Source of the DNA: Anaeramoeba flamelloides
Taxonomy: Eukaryota > Metamonada > Anaeramoebidae
Length of the DNA stretch: 64,000 nucleotides
Direction of reading: 5' to 3'
Assembly: GCA_027625915.1 (NCBI GenBank)
Contig: JANTQA010000047.1
Coordinates: 19,964,001-20,028,000, forward strand
In this document: positions 11,422-24,593 of the stretch, piece by piece
Layout: each line of letters starts with the position of its first letter
Position numbering within the stretch: position 1 is the first letter of the stretch
Program-made: the position numbers and the translations under genes
The notes under the pieces: model-generated
Told to the model about the DNA's origin: nothing
Database searches by the model: none
What the model saw: the letters and a program-made list of their open reading frames with translations, nothing else

Positions 11422-12900
11422 TTATTGGTTAACGATTTTGTAAATATATTCGTCAATTTTTTTTCTTGCATTTAAAACGCCTTCTGGCATTTGGCTACCG
11501 TAATAGTGATATGGTGCACAATGTCCTGCGTCATCATAAGTGACCACTTGTACCTTATCAGAGTTCAGGCTTTTATCTGTAATTGATAATAATGACCAAG
11601 GTTCTACAACACTATTAACGAAAATGATTCCGTTCCAGTCGACATTTTTGCCACCAAAGTAACGGTTGGTTTCTTGTACTTGGGGGGTAATCTTTTTGCC
11701 AAAGATTTTTTGGACCAATTTGTCATAAAAATCAAGATCGATGGATTGGAACATCATTTTTGATCCCACGGGTGTTGGCTTATAATAAGCAAACTCTGAT
11801 GCCTTTTGCCAATACCAAGTGCACGAACCATCTGGTGGGAAAAGAGCTTCAACAGAAAGTTCGAGGCAGGCGCCGTGCCACCAACCTAATAATTCGCCAT
11901 ATGTCTCAAGCTTATCTGAAGCTTTCTCCAACGAATTACAAAAGTTTGTCAATGGCCAATTCGGTGGGTTTTGGTATTGAACAACCAATTGGTTCTGATA
12001 CCTCACTTGCCATTTAAACAGCTGCACTTTCCAGTCTGTGTCAATGGGAGAGCATATGTTAAACATCCTTTGGATTTCCGCCCTTCCATTTTCGGTCGCG
12101 AGCATTGTCTCGGCTTGTTGAACAGCAGTAACGACTGAGTCACCACAGCTTCCCTCGAGGACATTTTCAACAAGTGTGTTAAAAGATGTGTAATTTAATA
12201 CGGCTTCCACAGGCGAAGATCCTGAAAAGACCCCGTCGATTAAATGTGGGAACTTGGTCCTAAACCACGCACTTAAGGCACCAGAATACGAGCATCCAAA
12301 TCCAAACACTTTTGTTTCTTTGCCAAGCGAATATTTCGTAAAAACATGCTCACGGAACGTCACTAAATCGGACAGAGCCTGCTGTGCATTTAAATAAGCC
12401 AAATTGTCTGGGTTCAGTGGGAAACCAAATGGAACAGAGTCTCCATAATATCGATGTTCAATGCTTACAACAAGCGCACTATGGTTTGCAGACAATTCCA
12501 TTGGGAGTCCATACTGTGTGGCGTTGTAATAAGATTTTAGGTTTGTGTTTAGATTTGGGAAGGTTGTTCAGGTTGTTTTTTGTTTTGCATTTTTACGTTT
12601 TATTTTAAGTTACTTTTGGCAAACTGTTTTAAAAAAATCAAAAGAAAAAAAAAAGAAAAAAAATAGAAAAAGCACCGTTTCCCAAAAAACGTCTAATGGA
12701 TCCTCGCCATTAATCACAAAAAAAAGTGGCCCACCGGGTTTGTAATTGTCATCAAAGACATAGTATTTTTGTTGGAAGGTTCTAGAATCAAGTGGATTGT
12801 AATGATCCAATTTTTGGGTGAAGTAATGGGCCTGGGAACCAGACACACAACCAATAAGTAAAACAGAAACGAAAAATATAAAATAATTTGATTTTATCAT
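11422..12900 (-). CDS. Secreted S28-family serine carboxypeptidase (lysosomal Pro-X carboxypeptidase / DPP2 kin)
   Basis: Exon 1 is 12676-12900 (75 codons) and exon 2 is 11422-12513 (364 codons with TAA), about 438 aa; S28 enzymes usually have 450-500. The start MIKSNYFIFF begins a hydrophobic signal peptide; an upstream in-frame ATG would only add a Lys-rich run. Family marks in order: the HYF-QKLDHYN opening, NGEDPL, ALVVSIEHRYYG, the nucleophile motif GCSYSG with Ser about 150, FPHLIDGVFSGSSPVEA, WYWQKASEF, and DDAGHCAPYHYYG with His about 406. The family cleaves after proline near peptide ends in lysosomes or outside the cell. Two oddities: the catalytic acid in the normal N-G-x-x-D-P-W motif is Glu here (NSVVEPW, Glu about 379), and the usual Q-x-C-x-E-F-G reads QKASEFA. 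The intron donor would be GTGCTT, unlike every other donor in the window. The 3' flank is a purine microsatellite. Confidence 0.85.
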
Positions 12901-12999
12901 CGTGTTAGTGTAACAAAAGTAGAAAAAATGAAAAGTTCTTTTTTTTTTTTTTTTTTTGGTTTTTCGACTAGATTTTTGCAAAATATTGTCGTTGAGAGA

Positions 13000-15530
13000 A
13001 CAAAAAGGTTTTTGTTCATTGTGAAAATTGGTTCACAGTTAATCATCAAATCAAAGAATCAAAATTTTCTTATTGCTTTGCAAGAGCAAAATAATCCTAA
13101 GGAAAATTTGTCACCAAAGTCAACTTTTTGGAAATAAATCTACTAATAGAACTGGTTTCCCAAATTAAAACTATTAGAAATTTGGTACGGAAAATAATAC
13201 TTTTTGAAAGGAAGGTCGCATGAAAAATTTGGACAGATTATTACCCTTAAAATAGTCTTTTTAAGGGATCTGTGAATTTTTATACCAATGAATGTTAATT
13301 TGATTACGAACAATGTTTTTATAAACTTAAAAGAAAATTGAAATGAGGGATCTTATTCAAGTTTAAAATTTCAGTTTTTTTCAATGTTTGTGCTTTCAAT
13401 AAAAACCTTTTTTCAGTTATCTCAAATATAAATTTTCAAGTAAAGGGTGGAAAAACAAAAATAAATTTTGTCACTTACTCTCCAATATCTTTTAAAATAC
13501 AATAGAGTTTATTGTAATGATTTAAATGTGTTTTAATATAATAGACAGTATATGAAATCAAAGGCAATTAAAATAGATTTCAAAATTTGATCTCATCTTT
13601 TTCATAATTCTTTTTGATCAATCAAGTACATTTATTAATTTTCATTCAAAAGCTAAAAGAAAACAATATTCTGAAATTGTTTGGCTCTTCAGAAATAAAA
13701 CCCTAAATTAAATATTGTCAGATTTAATTATCTTAATGAAAGACACTACATCCCTTTTGATATGATAAATAAATTGAAAAACAAAAAAAAAAAGAAAATA
13801 AAAAAAAATCCAACAATAGAGCAATTGAAGAGTTTAAACTTTATTAGATTTTAGAATACAATAAATTTAATTATTTTTTTTTTATGTAGATAAGAAATTT
13901 CATTCAACAATATCTCTGGAAATTAATTTTTATCAATATAATAATTCTATCTTCAAAACATTGGATAACAGAATTTTTTTTTTTGCAAAAATAATGTAAT
14001 AAATTGATAATTAATCTCAAAATATTATAGCATTTTTCTTAGCAATTAGTATGGAGTCGGGCATAGTAAGATAAAGAAACAAGTATAAATATCCCCAAAA
14101 TAATGGTTGGTATGAGCGCTTGAGCAAAATAACATTTTTTAATTATACTGTGAGAATAATGATTACCCTGTTAATTTTAAAAAGATATATAGAAGAATAA
14201 TAAAAATAAAAATAAATAAAAAAAAAAACAATATAGAAAATCATTGTATTAATTTCATTGTATAATCTGTCTTTCGATTAAAGAAAAATGATTCTTTTAT
14301 TTTGGATTGGTAATAAAATAAATTATAAATAAATAAATAAAAAATAATTGTAATAATAATCTTTAAAATGCTTTTTTAAAATAAAAGTAATTGATTATTT
14401 TTTTTGATTCTTTACTTCATAGGGGAAATAAATAGAGAAATTAAAGAGATCTTTTTCAATTCATAATAAAGTTAAAAAAAAAAAAAAAAAAGTAATTAAT
14501 ATCATAAAATCCTGATATTAAATAAAATCGCGATAATCGGTCATATCAAAACTTTAATTATAATGGTACTTTTCTATAAACTTTAGATAATTGTCTAAAA
14601 AACTTGATATGTGTTGAAAAATTGTGAGAAGAATATTAATTGAGATTGAATATTTGATCAAATTTGGGATATTTCATATATATTTTTGAAAAAAAAAAAA
14701 AAAAAAATTATTTTTTCTTTTCTTTTATTCTTATGGTATTTTAAAGTTGGGGGGGGGGGGGTTCAAATGTAAGATATAATACAGAGATAAAGTGGTTGAA
14801 AAATTCGTTTTTTTCTTTAAAAATTCACTTCAAATCGTCTATATAATTGTCTTATAATGGGTGATATCTCATGAACATGATTCTATTCTACAAATAATTT
14901 CCCGTTTTATTTAAAATATTCATTTTTTTTTTTTTCCAAATCAACAGAAAAAAGAAGAAAAATTAACTGTATTTTATATGTAATCCTGACTTAATTATCA
15001 AGATCGAAAAAAGAAGAAGAAGAAGAAGAAGAATTTTGAAATGAATCCATTGATTCAATAAACTTTGAATTTTACAAAATTAAAATTTTGGGTAAAAAAT
15101 TAATTTACTAAGATCTAAAAAAAAAAAAGAAAATGATTTTAAATAATATAAATTTGATCAAATAATATTTTGGTTATATTAAAAATAATTTTGATTGAAC
15201 CAACTAAATAAATTTCTGTTGATATCAAAAATTTAAACATTATAAATTTAAAAGAGTTGAACATTAATATATTTTATCTAATCAAAACAATTAAAAGTAC
15301 TATTAAAAAACCAAAAAAATAAATCTGTTAAAGAATTTAAAAATATTGAACTTTTAAAATATATTATTGATGATGATTAAAATATCTAGATTTGTGATTT
15401 TGATCCAATTGAGAATCCAAATTATTAAAATATATTCTTGTACTTTATAATATATTTAATAATTGATTGTCTAACCCTACGAATAAAACTATTGAATATA
15501 TTAAAAACAGATCAATGTGATTTATTCATA
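13000..15530. other. Gene-free spacer
   Basis: No convincing exon, RNA gene or listed repeat family. Holds several A/T runs, a run of twelve G at 14750-14761 and a short AAG run at 15012-15030. Confidence 0.5.
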
Positions 15531-15539
15531 AATAAGGAA

Positions 15540-16150
15540 ATGAAGGAGTAGCAATAATGAAAGACCAATTTCTATTAACCAAATTCGACCCAGATTATTT
15601 CTAAAACTATTATATAAATTGAATTAAACATTTTTGGGGAATTTATTCACAGAATATGTTTTGACTTTCGAAAAAATATGATACCTGTTATCAAAGTATT
15701 AAATTTCTTAGATACTTTTAATCTGATCAAATCAAATAATGAATGAGAAAATAATAAAACTTATATTATAATGATTGATATAGCAAAATGATTTGATTCG
15801 ATTAATTTTGAAATAATTAAAAAATCAATAAAAAAAAATTTATTTTAAATATAATTAATAATTTTTTTATAAAAATAATATCAGGGGGAAGGAATCGGTA
15901 TATTTCTATATGAATTTTTGTTTAATATCATGTTTTATTTTATTAAAAATTATTTCATTATTAACAAACCATTATCAAATGATTGTAAACAATATAATAT
16001 TTATTATAATGGGAAATAAAAATTATTTAAATCAAAAATTAAATTAAATATATGAAATTATTCTTTTATTTGGATTGAAATCTAAATAAAGATAAACCAT
16101 TGTATCTAAGGATTTAAAAAAAAATTAATATTTGAGTATTTATTTAGATA
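15540..16150 (+). mobile_element. Decayed LINE-like reverse transcriptase domain
   Basis: Frames in this stretch match RT blocks in the right order: NERPISINQIRPRLFLKLL near 15556 (the R-P-I-S block), then a long frame with FDFRKNMIPVIKVLNFL. Motif A follows near 15771-15800, reading MIDIAK then FDSINFEIIKK with a TGA where Ala or Trp would stand. A motif-B-like GEGIGIFLYEFLFNI lies near 15893 in another frame. This is the layout of non-LTR (LINE) reverse transcriptases. It is broken by in-frame TGA codons and at least one frame change. The neighbourhood 15070-16560 lacks the usual short repeats. A mitochondrial or group II origin is a weaker alternative. Confidence 0.45.
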
Positions 16151-17544
16151 AAATCTCACATATACTCTATAATCTAAAAAAAAATCTAAAGAAACATAAA
16201 AGAACTGTAAATAAATATTTTTTTACAATTCTATGAATAAAAGTTTAAAAATATGATCATTTAAATCATTTATTTTAAATATTGATTTGATGTTTTTAAT
16301 TATGAAATAAAACCCCATAATTCATGAATTAATTCTTATATTACTGAATTTTGCAAAATAAAAAAAAATAAATTCTTATTTAAAAAACAGAATTAGAAAT
16401 TGAAAATATGATAATTTCAGTAAATTAAAAAAAAAATTCAAATTCAAAACAAAAAAAATAATTTATCTCTTCCTTATCTGGAAAATTTTTAGAAATTAAT
16501 CAAAAAATAAATAATAAAATCATATGATATTCAAAAGATTTAATCTAACGATTATATAAATATCACAGATGTGACATTTTTTTGTTTTTATTAAACCGGT
16601 TTTAGATGCTTGGGAGAGGCGGTAGATAATTTAGCCTGATATATATATACATGTAATCAAAACACGAAAAAAAATAGGTTAGATGATTTTATTTTGAATT
16701 GATAAAAAAAGTTAAATTTAGATCACTTTTCTTCCCCGACTATTAATTTTTACCAAAAATTACTTCTTTTTCTCAATTTCTATTGATTTAATAATTCTCA
16801 AGAGTTTTAAACCAAATCCCTACTTTATATTATTCTAGTGTTTTCAATATAGAAAACCAAACAATTTTCATGGTTTTGCCTACAAAGCACCCCACTTAAA
16901 TGGGAAATTGATAATACCTATCGTTTTCAATGCTTTTTTAACAATTACAACTTAGCTAAATATAATTGTTTGATTTCTTTGTTTGTTAGTTTTTTTGGTC
17001 ACATTTTTACATCACATAAACAAAGAGTATGTTTTCAAAAGAATTCAAGGACTTATTTCAGAAAAAAAAAACGAAAACAACGAATGAAACGAAAAAAACG
17101 TGTAAAAATGTGAAAAAACATGATTTTATAAGTTGTACGTTATTTTAAAAAGAAAAATTGTAATACATGTGATACATATATATATAATCCCATTTCACTC
17201 AAAGGGACCAAGCCAAAAATGAAAAAATAATCTTTTTGTAAAGAATCAAAGCAAATTAAGATTGTTTGGGTATAAGAGAAATAATAAACTTTTGATTAGA
17301 GTTGATAATTATAAACAAAATACCTGAACAAACGACAAATTTCAAAAAAAATATAAAGGTTAGACAAAAAAAAGTTCCCGAATAATAATATTTTAATTGT
17401 GATATTTTGTAAAAAATGTGAGAATTTTTGTTCAATAATATTTGTTTGTTCACCAAAACCATTTGAACCATGGACCAGTGATATCATTTACATTCAATTA
17501 CGACATAATTTAATTATAGACAAATCTATGTTCAAGTTAATACT

Positions 17545-19410
17545 TTAAGGGGGTATTTTAATTTTTGAAGATAAAGGTTGATAAAAGAAAAAAATATTTA
17601 TAAGAAAAAGAAAGATTACTTTGCGAAAATAGATCCAACAAACAAAAAAGCTTCCAAAAAAAATTGCCAATATTCCTATTACAATTGGGAAGAATAGCAA
17701 AAAAGCCATAAGAGATCTGAAATGATCTTTGTTTTCAAATAGCACTTTTCCAAATATTGTGAAAAAGAAATTCAATAAAAAACAGATGATCGCTAGTGAA
17801 ATTCCAACTACCAAAGAACCCACTCCCATCCACAAATTTAGTCTCAAGTATGATTGAGGATTTAATTGATATTTTCCAATGGTATTTTTAGATGTTACAG
17901 GCTGAGTTATTAATTTATTTTTATAAAGTTACAAACAATATTTTTAGAAATATATAAAAAACATAAGGTATTAAATAAAATCCCTCAAGAGACTCTTATT
18001 CTAAATCTGAAACTTACATCCAATTTTTTAAAAGATCCAATCCAAGAAGGAATCAAAAATAGATTAATGAAGACCACTGCGAGGAAGAATCCCGAAATAT
18101 ATAAATTTTTTTTTTCCCGATCCAATTCTATATTTATATTTTTGAGAAGATCTTGATTGTTTTCCTGTAATTTTTTCAACCTTGTGGTAATAATATAACC
18201 AATTCCATTCAAAATTAAAATACCTGAGAAGACCACAGAGTAAATATAAATAACTTTAAATTCTGCATACTTTCGGATTATAATTGTTTGGAGAATTAGC
18301 TGAGGAATTGCCTGTTGAAGTTTTCGTTTGTCAAGAGAGTTTTTGGGATACAAAAAGAAAAAATAAGTGAATTTTAGTTAGACCAAATTGGGTTGTGTTT
18401 GTACGAACGGAAAAAGTTATTAACAAAAGAATTTTTGATAAATGTTCAAAAAGTATCGTCCAAAATAATATCCAAATATGAGTAGATCCATTTTGAAAGA
18501 CTTTTTTGTCTCATTTTTGATTAGTGATCTCAAGACAATGAGAAAAAAAGATAGGGAAAATAATATATTAATATTTTTTGATAATCAAAAAAGTGGTTTA
18601 CCTCAAAAAAAATCTCGATCGTAAATGCGACGAAAACCAAATATTTTGTGTCGTTTGCATAAACGACATCTAGATCTTTATTAAAAAAGAGATGATAGAG
18701 TTTCTTGCCCAAAGGTACCGAATAAATCTTCAAATGAGACAAAATTGAATAAAATACCCCACTAACAAGAACAATTACAAACCATAAAAGGGACCAAATT
18801 AGATGAGTAAAAAAGAAGAGTGCACCACTATTTGCAATATTCTTTGAACTAAGCAATTTATAGCCATTATTAAAAAAATAATCATCATCATATTCTTTAT
18901 CAAACATACCAAAGATCAGTGATTTCATGGTTGAGAAAAAGAAAATAGCAAAGGGTAACAATAAAAAGATGAAGGAAAGTGTTTTGAAATAACCTTCAAC
19001 TAAACTACTCTTGGTAAGAAAAATAAAGAATATTAGATCAGTTATCATATCACCATAACCCATGATCATTTGGAAAAAAATTGTAATGTTTTCATTCAAA
19101 TTTTCACAAATCTTTGTAACAATATCTTTGCCATTGTTTAATTCATCTTTGAGATGTGTTTCATTTATTCAACGAAGAAATAAAAACAATAAGAAAAAAG
19201 TTTACAAAAAAAAATTATTTGGACGAAAAAAAGAAAAGAAAAATAATTACAAAATCCATTGTTATTTAAGTTCTTTTTTTTATTTTTCTTCTTCTTCTTT
19301 TTCTTTCCATTGTATTCCTCTACATCATTATTTTTTTGAAAAAACAATGGTTTACTTAACTCTTCACTTGAACTTTCTGAGCTTGTTGTTGAAGATGAGG
19401 TTGAACTCAT
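17545..19410 (-). CDS. XK-related (XKR-like) multi-pass membrane protein
   Basis: Proposed exons: 19251-19410, 18602-19146, 18311-18018 and 17901-17545, joined in compatible phases (donors GTAATT, GTAAAC and GTAAGT), about 451 aa. The N-terminus is Ser/Thr-rich, then Lys-rich, as a cytosolic tail. The membrane part opens with GDMITDLIFFIFL, which fits the D-x-x-T/S-D helix of XK proteins, followed by a loop Gly and a second helix ending in LLP. Across the exon 2/3 splice the join gives FFEAIPQLILQT, the E-x-x-P-Q-L-x-L-Q signature of the XK family. Four or five more hydrophobic helices follow. XK proteins include caspase-activated lipid scramblases (XKR8) and partners of VPS13; the role in this organism is inferred only. 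The C-terminus is uncertain. Reading on gives a stop at 17545, but a GTAATC at 17619 could be a donor to a further hydrophobic open stretch at 17296-17487. Confidence 0.55.
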
Positions 19411-19700
19411 ATCGACGAGTAATTTTTTTAGGAAATTTTAAAATAATAAAATATATTTTGACAATTTTTGACAGAAATAATATTTGACTAAACTAAACCC
19501 CTTTGTTTTGAGGGTTTGTATTTTCTTAAAGATAAAATTTTGACAATATTATTTTTGATTTTTTTTAAAACAAAACATCAAGTAATTATAACTCAATCTT
19601 GATCATTTGTTTAGGTTTTTCTGAAATTGGTTAAAATGACACGAATTAATTCTTTAAGGGAAGAAACCAATTAGGAATTTTTGAAATCAAAAAAAATCTA

Positions 19701-20178
19701 CTGTGGTGTATATAACCGTTTCAGACAACCTTTAACCCATTACTAAAATTTGACTCGTGTTTTTTTTTTAGACTTGGGTATTGGAAGACCAGAAGGAACT
19801 TATATATTCTTGGTATAGTTTCAAATTGACTTTAGAGGTTAGATCTTTGATTAATTAAAATGGCTCAATTATATTAAATTGTTTTGTTTCAAAAATTTCA
19901 TCATATTTACAAAATTTTTGTGAAATTAAATATTTTTTTTAAAAAAATTCAAAAAATGAAATTTTGTTGATTTTTTTTATCAAAAAATTGCATTTTAATC
20001 TTTCGGTATCTTCATAATTCTTTTTTAAAATTTATTTAAAGAACCCAATTTCTTATTTATATACTGTTTTCATCCCATTAATTTGTTTCTTTTATTTCTA
20101 AAATCCGCCAATATTTTTTGCAAGAGTTAAATTTTAGTTATGGGTTAAAATAAAAAACATTGGTTATTTACACCACTG
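19701..20178. mobile_element. Family J inverted-repeat element (TA-flanked)
   Basis: About 478 bp with 55-60 bp inverted ends. Left CTGTGGTGTATATAACC and right (reverse complement) CAGTGGTGTAAATAACC, followed in both by an AACCCAT.ACTAAAATTT block. TA at each border. Single copy in the window. Confidence 0.7.
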
Positions 20179-21164
20179 TAGTTTTTTCGAGTTTTTTGCA
20201 AAACAACTTCTCTTGATTATATTTTTTTTCAAGGAACATTATTTCAAAAAAAATTCATCGAATAAATAATTCATCAAGTGAGAATTGTTTACTATTTATG
20301 AGATACTTTGAACTTTTGTTGATATAATTGTTTATATAAAAAGGGGGATCAACTTTTTACTTTAATTCTCTTATTTCTATTAAAAATAGCATTTTTTAAA
20401 GAATCAGATCTTAATTTGAAGAATCTATTTGAAACCATTAAATCAGAAAAATCAAGTCAAAATTGGCCCCTATTAATATGGTAAATACCAGTAAGTGATT
20501 AGTTATTCTGATTTATTTTTTCACAATAAACAATAGAGTACATATTGTAACCATTATATTTTAGTAGACTATATAAAACTATCCCTTTCTCAATTTGTGA
20601 GAAATGGGTTATCTTTTTATTTTATTTTTAATAATTCAATAAATTTCTTGAAATTTTATAGATTTTGTAATATAAATATATATATATATATATATATCCC
20701 TTAGAACCTTAAATATCCTAATTACTTTTGAAAAAAAATTTAAATTTGGCTTGTTGTAAAAAGATTATTAGATATAGAATTTCGAATAAATTATCTTGGA
20801 AAGAAAAATTAATAAATAAAAATTGTTTGGTTACTTACAATAATAAAATAACTTGAAAAAATTTTTTCAATATTTGTTAAAAATTTCTTCTTGATTATTG
20901 TAATTTTATTATTTTTACAACAGAAAATTTTGTCAAAAAAATATTTTTATTTTTTTTTTTTTACTTTTTTTAAAAGTTTGTCAAGGCATCAAAAACCTCT
21001 TAGCTTTAATTATTGAAACACATCATACTTTACTTGAAATTTTTTTGGGACTTTTGTACCCCAAAATTGCATAAAATGCTTGATTGAATAATTTATTAAT
21101 TACAAAAGATATTGTTACATCACAGAGAAAAATTGTTTTCTCTGTTGATTATAATTCAATGGAA

Positions 21165-22745
21165 TAAAATATATATTTGATTCTAAATAATTTAAAAATA
21201 AAAAAAAATATAAATTAAAATTTAAAAATAAATAAACGTTTTTTTTGCAGGATTCTGAAAATGAGATTATTTGTGATGGATTATTTGTGACAATTATAAT
21301 TTACAAGTGTAAATATGAATGTTGTAAAAAATAGAGTTTTTCTGATTTTTGAGATAAATAAAGAGTTTCATGTATTTATTCAAATTTTGGTAATAGTAAA
21401 CGAAACATCGGTTTTGATTTTTAAGTTTCAATGGATTTTCAATTTAAAATTGTTTGGTAAATACCAAAACTTTGTTTGAAAAATAGTTTTTTTTTTTTTT
21501 AAAGTGAAAGATTGGTGTTCACCAAACGATTTTTTGATTAAAATTAATTGTATATTAAGAAAATCATAAATTATATTTACTAAAACCAACATTTGGATAA
21601 TTGCATGTAACTCTTTATTTATCCCTTAAATTGGAAAAACTCTATTTTTCACAACGTTTATATTTACTATTGTGTATTTTTTTTATTTTGTTTGAGTAAT
21701 GATGTCTAAACTAACAAAATAAAAATAATATTATAATCATCACAAATAATCGCAGTTTTGGTATTTTCCCATTTTTTTCTAGGTAAAATTTGTGAAATTT
21801 TTTTAACAAAGAATTTTTTTCACATTTAAACGATTTGGCGAATAATTCGAGTCAGATTAATAATTGATTTTTTTTTTTTATTTTTATTATTTTTTCATTT
21901 TATCACTTTTATAATCGATACTTAAAATATTTAATATTATAGAATAAGGACCATAGATCAAAAATTATATTCCAATATCAGTATTTATTTAGATAAAAAA
22001 ATTGAATTTTACAAATATTTTTTTCAAATTTTTACCCATAACAAAATTCAAAAAAAAAATTGTTTTGTTGATTATTGTATTATCTTTGAATAATATTGAA
22101 AAATTATTTTTTATTTTTATTATTAAATTTGGACTACTTCCTTAATTGATTAAAAAAGTTTTTATTTGTTTAATTTTCAATATAATAAATGAAATTATTT
22201 TACATTATTTTTTGTTTGTTTATTCAAGTATTACCTATTATTTAAATAAAAATTTTAGAAAATAATTTATTTTAAACTTTTAATTTTGGCCTAAAGAAAT
22301 GAATTTCATTTTTCTCTTGATTAAATATTTAATAAAAATTTTATCTAAAAAAAAATGAAATTTTTCAGTAAAATATTTTTATTATTTATTTTTTTTTATC
22401 ATTAAAGTAATAACGTTATTTGATTGATATTTATTATAAAATCAAAGTATTACATTTTGAATTACTATTATTATAATAAAATTTCTTATTTATAGAAAAA
22501 AATTAAATAAAAATCTTTGTAGAAAATGTAAAAATGAATAATTTTTATTATTTTTACAATATCAAAAAAAAAAAAAACAACATAACTACTTTATCTTTTA
22601 ACTATTTTGAATTTTTATTATAATTAAAATCTGGGTTAAAAAAAAAAAAGAAAATAAATATATTAACACACCAATATCATTTTAAATCTTTTATTATAAA
22701 CTTCAATTGGGTTTAGGCAAATCCGGGGTGCTAAGGAATATATAT
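21165..22745 (+). repeat. Large repeat G, copy 2
   Basis: Parallels 285-1870. It lacks the A element of copy 1 and instead carries a foldback element (H) at about 21264-21751 and, at its right end, element I1. Confidence 0.7.
21264..21751. mobile_element. Foldback element H inside repeat G copy 2
   Basis: Arms about 100 bp long face each other: GATTATTTGTGATG... on the left and ...CATCACAAATAAT on the right. AAAATAGAGTTTTTC on the left pairs with GAAAAACTCTATTTT on the right. The corresponding place in G copy 1 has no such segment. Confidence 0.65.
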
Positions 22746-22751
22746 ATACAA

Positions 22752-22950
22752 CCAGTTCCACTTTTAAGGTACAAACTTCAATGAAATTTTAGGTACAAAA
22801 AAAAATCTCAAATTAAGGCAGAAAATTCAGATTCTAGTAAAATAAATTGTAAAAAAAAAATTCCTAATTTTGTGCCTTAATTTGAGATTTTTTTGTGCCC
22901 TAAATTTTGTTGAAAGTTTGTGCCTTAATTTTGAAACTGACTGTAATTTC
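22752..22950. mobile_element. Family I short inverted-repeat element, copy I1
   Basis: About 200 bp; ends CAGTTCCACTTTTAAG and (reverse complement) CAGTTTCAAAATTAAG. Inner arms CTCAAATTAAGGC and GCCTTAATTTGAG flank a short A-rich loop. Flanked by TA. Copies at 61463 and 62920. Confidence 0.7.
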
Positions 22951-24590
22951 ATGAATATATGAATAATAAAATATTCAAAAAATGTATTTGAAATCTATAA
23001 TTAAAGTGTTTTTTAAAATGGGGATTATTGTCTTTACTTGGTAGATAATCAATAAGAATAAAGCGTAATTTTCCTTCTTATTGATTATTGCTGAAAAAAA
23101 AAACATTTCATCTCTAGTTGAGTTTTCTCTGAATTTCAAATATAAGAGAAGAATAAGAAGAAGAAAACAAGTTGCTAAACAATTTTAATGATTAAGGATG
23201 AGGTGGTTAGGTTGTTTTGTAAGCTTGTAAAAAAATATGTATACCCTACAACTTTCCAAATGTATAGAAATAATATTTCAATGCAATTCATATCCCTTAA
23301 AGGATACCAAAAGATTAAGTACTTTTAAAAGTCCTTTTATTCATACCCTTCCATATTACAAACAATTGACTAAGGAACTATTTATTTATCTTTAGTTATT
23401 ATTTTTGTTGATCTAAAAGGATCGATAAGGTTTGTAAACCAAACCAAAAAAAATAGATAATAAAAATTCCTTGATCTGAAAAATGATTTGAACCACTATC
23501 TTTTTTATGTTTTTTAAAAAAAAAATACTTTTTTTTATAATCATTCTGGAAAAAAAGTAAAACATGTAAAAAAGTGCAACATGGTTTTTCATTGGGAACC
23601 TTTGGGAAACAAAAAGTAAAAATTTATTAAAAAAAGAAACCAATTTACTTCAAATAATAGCCCATTATATTCCATCAACCCAACAAAAAAATTTAAATAA
23701 ACGTTCATATAGAAATTGTTCAAGGAACCTTTTTTGGAGATCCCAAAAATAGTCAATTTTTTCAACAAATTTTTAATAATTGATCAATCAAAGAAATAAC
23801 CATACCAAAAGATAGTATTCTAAAAAAGTGTTATTGTGTTGAAACCTTTGTTTTACCTTGATTTATTTATTTATTCTTTGATTAATTGATCTTACTTTTC
23901 ATTTTCAGGTTCTATTAAGGTTTCCAATTCAAAACTGTGTTGAACTTTTATTCCAGAACTGTAATCTCGTTTTTTGATCGAAACAATATTGTAGAATTAG
24001 CCCTATAATTGATCAATTATTATATCACGATTAATTTGGTATCACGATATGTTGACATTTAGCACGATCTCTGATCAATAAAGCAAACTTATTGATTATC
24101 GTAATTGAATAAATTATTATTATTTTCTACAATTAATTGCAATTTTTGAAACTTATTTAATGAATTGGAAAAAGATCTCATCAAATCCTCTATTAAGTTT
24201 TACTTTAATTATTCACATCTTTCAACAATTAAATAAACAAGAATAATAAATCTCAGAATTTTGATTACTCAAAACTAAATAATTTATGAATATTTGTTTT
24301 TTAAGAAGAGCTTGCTTAAATTAAATCAATAAATGAAAATATTGGGCTGAATAAAAATAATAATTTTTGAAAAAATTTTTAATAAAATTTCCAACTATTT
24401 TCAAATTGACAAAAAGAAAAAGCAATTATTAAAAATAAGAAAGAAAGAAATAAAAGGATAATATCAATTTAATTGAAGAAAGAGTATTTTTTATTTTTTT
24501 TTTTTGAAAAACTGAGAATAAAAAAAAATAGATAAAAGAAAAAATAAAAATAAAAATAAAAAAAAAAAAAAAGAAAAACAATATGTATAT
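22951..24590. other. Spacer downstream of CYFIP
   Basis: Apart from the N-type fragment near 23.9 kb I see no gene. A 76-codon minus-strand open frame at 23413-23643 is Phe/Lys-rich low complexity and unlikely to be real. Confidence 0.5.
23870..23965 (+). repeat. Fragment of foldback N (right-arm type)
   Basis: Reads TTGATTAATTGATCTTAC, CATTTTCAGGTT, CTATTAA and CCAATTCAAAACTGTGTT. It parallels the right arm of N at 56945-57030 but without the TTTCTGTGA repeats. The left arm is not obvious. Confidence 0.4.
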
Positions 24591-24593
24591 GAA

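Noticed and set aside
17296-17487. Hydrophobic open frame as last XKR exon
   Set aside because: No acceptor in a phase matching the donor at 17619 could be found, so it is only mentioned as an alternative C-terminus.
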